Shown one piece after another: positions 4,934 to 8,772 of a stretch of DNA of 8,772 bases. The stretch's first letter is position 1, and the number at the start of each line of letters is the position of its first letter. The stretch lies in NCBI GenBank assembly GCA_013695195.1, contig JACDAY010000048.1, positions 1 through 8,772 on the forward strand, written 5' to 3'. Source of the DNA: Blastocatellia bacterium. Lineage in GTDB: Bacteria > Acidobacteriota > Blastocatellia > Pyrinomonadales > Pyrinomonadaceae. Both the position numbers and the translations under genes were made by a program. The notes beneath the pieces are model-generated. The model worked only from the letters and a program-made list of their open reading frames with translations. It did no database searches and had not been told where the DNA came from.

Positions 4934-7132
4934 TCAAAGCGCTTCGACATCCAAGCTTTCAAGATCGAGGTCAGCATCGAGGAAATAAGCGCCGTCAGTA
5001 TTCCGTAGGAACCGGGGGCTTTTGGCAAGGCGCTCCTCGATTTGTTTAAGTCGGACACGTTCGAAAAGCTCACCAAATCGTTTGCGTAACTCCCATTCCA
5101 GCTCATACGCCGGTACAGGTCTGCCGATCGGGCGACAGATTGAGGCGAGGCACTGCTCCAGGGAAACCGTTTTGTGCATCAGCAAAGTGCCGGGGTCGCG
5201 CCGATCCGGGGCGCGTCGCAATTTTTCGGAGCCAGCGCAGCTTTTCCACAATGTGGCGGCGGCGGTTCCTTCGACGGGGATGTCGAAAACCTCGCAGAGG
5301 GAAGCGAATCGAATGGGTGGCTCGGCGCGACGCACCGCTTGTTCCACAATGCTCCGTTTGCCTACGAGGTATGCGTTACGAGAATCACCCCAAACCCGCA
5401 GCCCGTGAAAACTGAAGCCGAACGATCGAATCTGCGGATGTTGGCGCAGAATGTTCGAAAGGCCGGGTAAGGTTGCTGATCGAAACTTTGTCAGACGTTC
5501 GTAAATGTCAGAAACAGTCAACGGCCGATTTGCCTCCGCCAGGATAAGGGGCAGTAAATCCTTTACGTGTTCGCGTTCCTCCACGCCCCACTCGGCGAGA
5601 GCAAAAAGACGGCGTCCAAGGTCGATGAATCGATTATCCTCGCGAAGAATCTCAGCCAACTCATAGGCGTTTAGGCCGGAAGAGATCGCAATATTGCGCT
5701 TGTCACAGACTTCGATGGTTGAGATTGGACGATTTTCCTTTCGTAGCAAGCTGGCGAAGCGGTTCCGCAGATCGAGGCGCTCGGGCTCCGCGGAGATAAA
5801 ATGCTTTCGCAGTCCAAACGATCGCGGACCAAGCCGGAATACCTCAGGGTAGGCAGATAAGGCATTTTCTGCAGTTCGTGCGGACAGCATCACTGCATTA
5901 GCACCAAACCGAGAGCGCGCACGTCGGATAATTTCCTCAGGTGTTAGTGGCTCACTACTTTCATTGAGCACAGGCAGTGTAACGTCGAACAGTCGTAGGC
6001 GGCGCAGCCGCAAACGCGGCTCGTCCGCGTGCGGAAAATCAACAATTAAATTTCGAACTCGGCGCAGGATGGTGAGAAAGTCGCTCGCTGACAACTCAGC
6101 GAACCGCGGCTGTGTTCGCAGATGTTCCCACGCTTCTTTGGCGGTCGGTTTGTCTCCACTCAATCGCAACCAATCTTCTAGAGCCTGGTGAACCGGCTCC
6201 GTCTGTGGATTATCGGCGCCTTCGCGAGTAGTTCCGGGCGGCCATGCCGGAATCGATTGTGCCATATGGTCAAGAACCAGGACGTAAAACAATGGGTCAC
6301 GTTCTCCAGTTGCGCCCCCGGCCGGCAGGCGTTCAACAAGCAGAGAGACTGTGAGCGGTACGACATGGGTATTACAGTCATCGGCCACGGCTTCTAGCGA
6401 GCGAGCAAGCACTGGCCCGCCAGCGCGCCGAATCTTTTCGAACGCTCCTCTTACAATCTGGCGAACCCGCTCTCGAGTCATTCCAAAGTCACGTCCAACA
6501 TCTTCGAGAGTGCGGGATTCACCTTCGTTTCCGAAAAGACGTTCATCCATTATCTTGCGATCCCGTGCGCTCAGTTCTCGTACTCCCGCGTCAATAGTTC
6601 GGATAATCATCACCAGCGCTTCGGAGAAATCGACTGGAGGCGAGGCAGTGAATTCTCCCGCTTCGGCCCTCCGCAAAAGCTGCCGTAGTTCACTAATACT
6701 CTTGCGGCCGCAGTTTTCGATTTTCAGAAGATCATAGACATCCGTTCCGTGCAGATCGCCAAGACTTTTGTAACTGCGCGAGCGCAGGACGTGCCCAAGT
6801 CTGACCGACAAGGGAATCTCTCGAAGCGAGATCTCACGAACCGAAGGCGGGACTACGAGAATATTCGGACTGTGTCGCGGCCAAGAGAAAGAAACCGTTT
6901 CGGGGCTGCTTCGTTGCAACGCTCGCACAATTTCTCGGAGCTCATCTATGGTCTTTTTTCCGCAATTTCGGCTGCGCGCGATGTCCGCAAATGAGCGACC
7001 GTGAAGATCCCCGGCGAGCTTAATCCTTGCGTTCCTTAGAACATTAAAAAGCCGGACGGACTGCGGAAATTCTTGAATCAAACGTCCACGCGCAGTGCTC
7101 GGAATGAAGATGGGCTGAGTTTCAACCTCCAT
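4934..7132 (-). CDS. Alpha-CTD x2 / sigma-4 / multi-winged-helix DNA-binding protein
   Basis: A 732-residue first gene of the operon. Residues 24-72 and 107-155 are two copies of a helix-hairpin-helix domain like the RNA polymerase alpha C-terminal domain; both keep 'SVRL..vLr', GDLHG and NCGKK or NCGRK followed by a long helix. Residues 186-236 resemble sigma factor region 4: LSARDRKIMDERL, then TLEDVGRDFGMTRERVRQIV as the helix-turn-helix. From about 320 to 717 follow winged-helix-like repeats (around 384-442, 453-513, 523-578 and 655-717), the HARE-HTH-like kind. Alpha-CTD contacts AT-rich UP elements and sigma-4 contacts the -35 element, so the protein could read promoters or mimic polymerase parts; that is inference. 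No sigma-2 region or nuclease motif is seen, so it is not a sigma factor. An in-frame TAA lies two codons before the ATG, fixing the start. The TGA stop looks premature (see the continuation at 4754-4933). Confidence 0.8.
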   Translation of the reverse strand: MEVETQPIFIPSTARGRLIQEFPQSVRLFNVLRNARIKLAGDLHGRSFADIARSRNCGKKTIDELREIVRALQRSSPETVSFSWPRHSPNILVVPPSVREISLREIPLSVRLGHVLRSRSYKSLGDLHGTDVYDLLKIENCGRKSISELRQLLRRAEAGEFTASPPVDFSEALVMIIRTIDAGVRELSARDRKIMDERLFGNEGESRTLEDVGRDFGMTRERVRQIVRGAFEKIRRAGGPVLARSLEAVADDCNTHVVPLTVSLLVERLPAGGATGERDPLFYVLVLDHMAQSIPAWPPGTTREGADNPQTEPVHQALEDWLRLSGDKPTAKEAWEHLRTQPRFAELSASDFLTILRRVRNLIVDFPHADEPRLRLRRLRLFDVTLPVLNESSEPLTPEEIIRRARSRFGANAVMLSARTAENALSAYPEVFRLGPRSFGLRKHFISAEPERLDLRNRFASLLRKENRPISTIEVCDKRNIAISSGLNAYELAEILREDNRFIDLGRRLFALAEWGVEEREHVKDLLPLILAEANRPLTVSDIYERLTKFRSATLPGLSNILRQHPQIRSFGFSFHGLRVWGDSRNAYLVGKRSIVEQAVRRAEPPIRFASLCEVFDIPVEGTAAATLWKSCAGSEKLRRAPDRRDPGTLLMHKTVSLEQCLASICRPIGRPVPAYELEWELRKRFGELFERVRLKQIEERLAKSPRFLRNTDGAYFLDADLDLESLDVEAL

Positions 7133-7159
7133 TCGGTTTTATGGATTTTGCATTGATAC

Positions 7160-7246
7160 TCAAGCTGTGTGCGTCCGGGACTCCTGCTGAGCCAAGGCGC
7201 AAACGGCGGAAACAAAGGAGGCTGCGAAAATCAGGGGGGCTTTCAT
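7160..7246 (-). pseudogene. Signal-peptide stub of a truncated exported-protein gene
   Basis: ATG at 7246 begins MKAPLIFAASFVSAVCALAQ, a textbook Sec signal peptide with a predicted cleavage at ALA|Q, and after eight more residues reaches a TGA at 7160. A signal peptide with almost no mature protein suggests that the rest of the gene was lost when the operon inserted immediately downstream. A longer frame upstream on the same strand (to 7417) is only translated repeats. No good Shine-Dalgarno precedes the ATG. A genuine tiny secreted peptide is possible but less likely. Confidence 0.5.
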
Positions 7247-7320
7247 GGCGCCGGTTTTAGCGGCGGCCTTGCCTACCGACAAGGGAAAAATTCTGTGGTA
7301 AAAAAAACGGGTGAGGGAAA

Positions 7321-7390
7321 CGCGATCAGACAGAGGGGCACTGCCGGTAAAGGCGCCAGCAGAGAAGCCCGGCCACGGTGGTGGTGACAA
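7321..7390 (-). pseudogene. Duplicate of the CPBP gene 3' end
   Basis: These 70 bases match 7449-7518, the 3' end of the CPBP gene, with 8 differences by my count. In the same relative frame they encode VTTTVAGLLCWRLYRQCPSV and a TGA, against VVTTIVAGLICWRLYRQRPAA and a TGA in the intact gene. The reading frame and stop are kept, so this is the tail of a former second copy. On its upstream side it joins the GTGAC heptamer tract directly, at the shared word GTGAC, consistent with deletion of the gene body through short homology. Confidence 0.8.
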
Positions 7391-7395
7391 GGGAG

Positions 7396-7431
7396 AGTGA
7401 CCTGTGACCTGTGACAAGTGACAAGTGGGGG
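7396..7431. repeat. 36-base GTGAC heptamer tract, left copy
   Basis: The tract is agtgac, three heptamers (ctgtgac, ctgtgac, aagtgac), then aagtggggg. It has the same length and architecture as the tract at 8359-8394, with 31 of 36 bases identical in the same orientation. The two flank the CPBP gene as direct repeats. A shared caaggga precedes both. Confidence 0.75.
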
Positions 7432-7453
7432 AAGAGGCTCAGGAGAATCGTGA

Positions 7454-8317
7454 TCAGGCAGCGGGGCGCTGCCGGTAAAGGCGCCAGCAGATGAGCCCGG
7501 CCACGATGGTGGTGACGACGAGGCCGATGCCGAATTCGTCGATCACCCACGGCGTTGGGCCGGTGTCGCGGGTGAGCGGGGTGAGGATCGACTGCATCCA
7601 GAGGTTATGGCTCCCATGCATGAAGGCAGCGGGCCAGAGGCTGCGCGAGCGGAGGGTGAGCCAGGCGAGCACAAAACTCTCGGCGATTACTCCCACCGTG
7701 AAACAGCCCAAGCCAAACCAGACCGGTGTTCCCGCGTTGTAATCGCCGAAGATGAGAATGGGATAGTGGAAGACGGCCCACATGCTGCCACTGATGAGGG
7801 CGACGCCGGGAAACCCGACGACTTTGGCCAGCTCCGGCACGAGAAAACCGCGCCAGCCAATTTCTTCCCCCAGCGCGCGGGAGGTTTTGCCGACGAAGCC
7901 GAGGGTGGCGGTGAAAAGAATAAATAACGGCAGCGCCACGGCCGGCGGCCAAGAGGACCAACCGAGCGGCTCAAGGACTTTGCGCAGGGTCGCCGTGTCG
8001 GCGAAGCCGCCGAGGCCGGTCAGCCAGGCGAAAAGATAAACCGGCACGATATAGGCCACCGGGATGAAATAGCCCAGCCAGGCGTAACGGGCCGGGCCCA
8101 GGCCCCATGGCAGGCTGCGCAGGCTTTCGCCGAAGAGCCATTTCGTGAGGAAAGCGGCCAGGGCCGGGCTCCACATGAGGCCGGTGTAGTAAAGGAGATT
8201 CCCCGCATCGAGGCCGACGACCCGGATGGCGAAAAGGCTGAAGAACCCGGTGAAGAGGAGGGTGAAGGCGTAAAAGCAACCGATCTTGCGCCACGTTCGC
8301 GACTTGGTTTCTTGCAC
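7454..8317 (-). CDS. CPBP-family intramembrane metalloprotease (Abi/CAAX-protease type)
   Basis: A 287-residue integral membrane protein with roughly seven to eight hydrophobic segments. The family signature is complete: EEIGWRG (Glu151, Glu152, Arg156), then FHYP with His184, then HGSHN (His234, Asn238). These residues form the active site of the Rce1-like glutamyl/metal proteases. In eukaryotes relatives clip prenylated CAAX proteins; in bacteria members serve in bacteriocin self-immunity or protein processing, and most substrates are unknown. The start is GTG at 8317; no ATG lies between it and the first membrane helix, and an in-frame stop lies upstream at 8351-8353. It is GC-rich like the DNA to its right. 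It diverges from the ICMT-like gene, an intriguing pairing because Rce1 and ICMT act in sequence on CAAX proteins in eukaryotes; a functional link here is speculation. Its 3' end is duplicated downstream. Confidence 0.9.
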   Translation of the reverse strand: MQETKSRTWRKIGCFYAFTLLFTGFFSLFAIRVVGLDAGNLLYYTGLMWSPALAAFLTKWLFGESLRSLPWGLGPARYAWLGYFIPVAYIVPVYLFAWLTGLGGFADTATLRKVLEPLGWSSWPPAVALPLFILFTATLGFVGKTSRALGEEIGWRGFLVPELAKVVGFPGVALISGSMWAVFHYPILIFGDYNAGTPVWFGLGCFTVGVIAESFVLAWLTLRSRSLWPAAFMHGSHNLWMQSILTPLTRDTGPTPWVIDEFGIGLVVTTIVAGLICWRLYRQRPAA

Positions 8318-8358
8318 GGCGGCGACCCTAGGGAGCGCGGGCGGGGAGAGTCAAGGGA

Positions 8359-8394
8359 AGTGACCAGTGACAAGTGACGAGTGACGAGTGGGGG
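8359..8394. repeat. 36-base GTGAC heptamer tract, right copy
   Basis: The tract is agtgac, three heptamers (cagtgac, aagtgac, gagtgac), then gagtggggg. It lies in the 117-base interval between the divergent CPBP and ICMT-like genes, so it could also overlap their promoters. It is the partner of the tract at 7396-7431. Confidence 0.75.
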
Positions 8395-8434
8395 ATTATT
8401 GTTCTGCGGCCGATTGTGGTATCGGGGTTCAGTC

Positions 8435-8772
8435 GTGCCTCTTTCGCTCAAACTCGGTCTCGTTTACCTGATCTCGGAGATCCTCCTGACGGTGACGCGG
8501 CGCTCGCGCAGCCGGACGGGGACGAAACAGGATCGGAGCACGCTGCGGATGTTGTGGCTAGTGATCATGGTGAGCATCGCGGCGGGAGTGTTCCTGGCGC
8601 GGCATTACCCGGCGGCGGCATTGGCGCATGGGCGCGAGATCGCCTTGCCGGCGTCGCGCTTTTCGTCGCGGGACTGTTTCTGCGCTGGTGGGCGATCATC
8701 ACGCTCGGGCGTTTCTTTACGGTGGATGTGTCGATCGAAAAGGATCATGAAGTGGTCGAGCGCGGCCCTTTC
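8435..8772 (+). pseudogene. ICMT-like membrane methyltransferase, frameshifted and partial
   Basis: GTG at 8435 opens a frame with two hydrophobic stretches (VPLSLKLGLVYLISEILLTV and WLVIMVSIAAGVFLARHYP). Near 8644 the meaningful frame switches: the other frame then reads VALFVAGLFLRWWAIITLGR and on through FFTVDVSIEKDHEVVERGPF to the window edge. That is the hallmark N-terminal half of bacterial isoprenylcysteine carboxyl methyltransferase (ICMT)-family proteins, just before the expected RYVRHPxYxG motif. Adding one C in the GCC run at 8642-8644 would restore HGREIALAGVALFVAG without a break. So either a one-base deletion has killed the gene or the base was missed in sequencing. The family methylates small or prenylated substrates at the membrane; the bacterial substrate is unknown. 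No strong Shine-Dalgarno is seen. Confidence 0.75.

Larger units (their letters stand above)
7133..7453. other. Rearranged junction between operon and CPBP gene
   Basis: This 321-base interval has no intact gene. Reading leftward from the CPBP stop it holds a heptamer-repeat tract (7396-7431), a second copy of the last 70 bases of the CPBP gene (7321-7390), an 8-T run on the minus strand near 7300, and the start of an exported-protein gene cut after 28 codons (7160-7246). The operon's ATG follows 27 bases further on. No convincing promoter or Shine-Dalgarno for the operon stands out here. The pile-up of broken pieces marks this as a recombination boundary. Confidence 0.6.

Noticed and set aside
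4934..4936. TGA as a selenocysteine codon
   Set aside because: It falls in a linker between DNA-binding domains, not a redox site, and the nearby hairpin does not look like a known SECIS.
6351..6737. 128-codon plus-strand frame (and a similar one at 5022-5408)
   Set aside because: Ser/Arg-rich antisense shadow of the 732-residue gene.
4934..7132. Calling the 732-residue protein a sigma factor
   Set aside because: Only a region 4-like segment is present; no region 2 or -10 recognition helix is seen.
7326..7550. 74-codon minus-strand frame spanning the CPBP tail copy
   Set aside because: Only its last about 20 codons are gene-derived; the rest is heptamer repeat and an out-of-frame part of the CPBP gene.
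7396..8394. CRISPR array from the GTGAC repeats
   Set aside because: The units are contiguous heptamers without spacers and there are only two tracts.
1..8772. tRNA, rRNA, insertion sequence or transposase
   Set aside because: I saw no cloverleaf, rRNA core or transposase motif, and no terminal inverted repeats flanking the operon.

Overview
The window looks like a piece of a GC-rich bacterial chromosome, probably soil or aquatic Verrucomicrobiota or a related phylum. That guess rests on the intergenic DNA: heptamer GTGAC tracts, TTCAAC tracts, 'cagctttcag' tracts and a GCGCTG-AGGA-CAGCGC hairpin. I associate these with that phylum from memory, so the assignment is an inference. Most starts lack a good Shine-Dalgarno. 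The sequence of the central genes is visibly less GC-rich than that of the genes to the right of them.

Layout. Bases 1-107 hold the signal-peptide start of an exported protein running off the left edge. Bases 108-444 are repeat-rich. Bases 445-636 encode a Phd/YefM-type antitoxin with no toxin beside it. Bases 637-1238 have no convincing intact gene: a repeat tract, a terminator-like hairpin that overlaps a Lys-rich mini-ORF, and a coding remnant. Bases 1239-7132 form one minus-strand operon read from right to left. Bases 7133-7453 are rearranged DNA with a decapitated exported-protein gene and a duplicate of the 3' end of the next gene. Bases 7454-8317 encode a CPBP-family membrane protease. 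From 8435 a divergent ICMT-like membrane methyltransferase gene, apparently frameshifted, runs off the right edge.

The operon is the main interest. In transcription order it encodes (1) a large DNA-binding protein with two RNA polymerase alpha-CTD-like domains, a sigma region 4-like HTH and a string of winged-helix-like repeats; (2) a 195-residue winged-helix protein; (3) a 594-residue GHKL (Hsp90/MutL/MORC-type) ATPase; and (4) a complete DNA cytosine-5 methyltransferase. The junctions are ATGA, a 1-nt gap, and TGATG, so the genes are translationally coupled. Prokaryotic MORC/MutL-like ATPases beside C5 methyltransferases are known from genome analysis as variants of restriction-modification. 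Here I see no recognisable nuclease, and the first protein combines pieces of the transcription machinery. The best reading is an atypical methylation-linked defence or epigenetic-control cassette in which (1) and (2) recognise DNA, (3) is an ATP-driven clamp or switch, and (4) marks self DNA. The roles are inferred.

The first gene carries an in-frame TGA. Reading continues in the same frame for 59 codons that encode another winged-helix-like unit, and its stop overlaps the next start (ATGA). The gene is therefore either split, freshly inactivated, read through, or miscalled at one base. The ICMT-like gene also appears to have a one-base deletion, so sequencing error must be considered for both.
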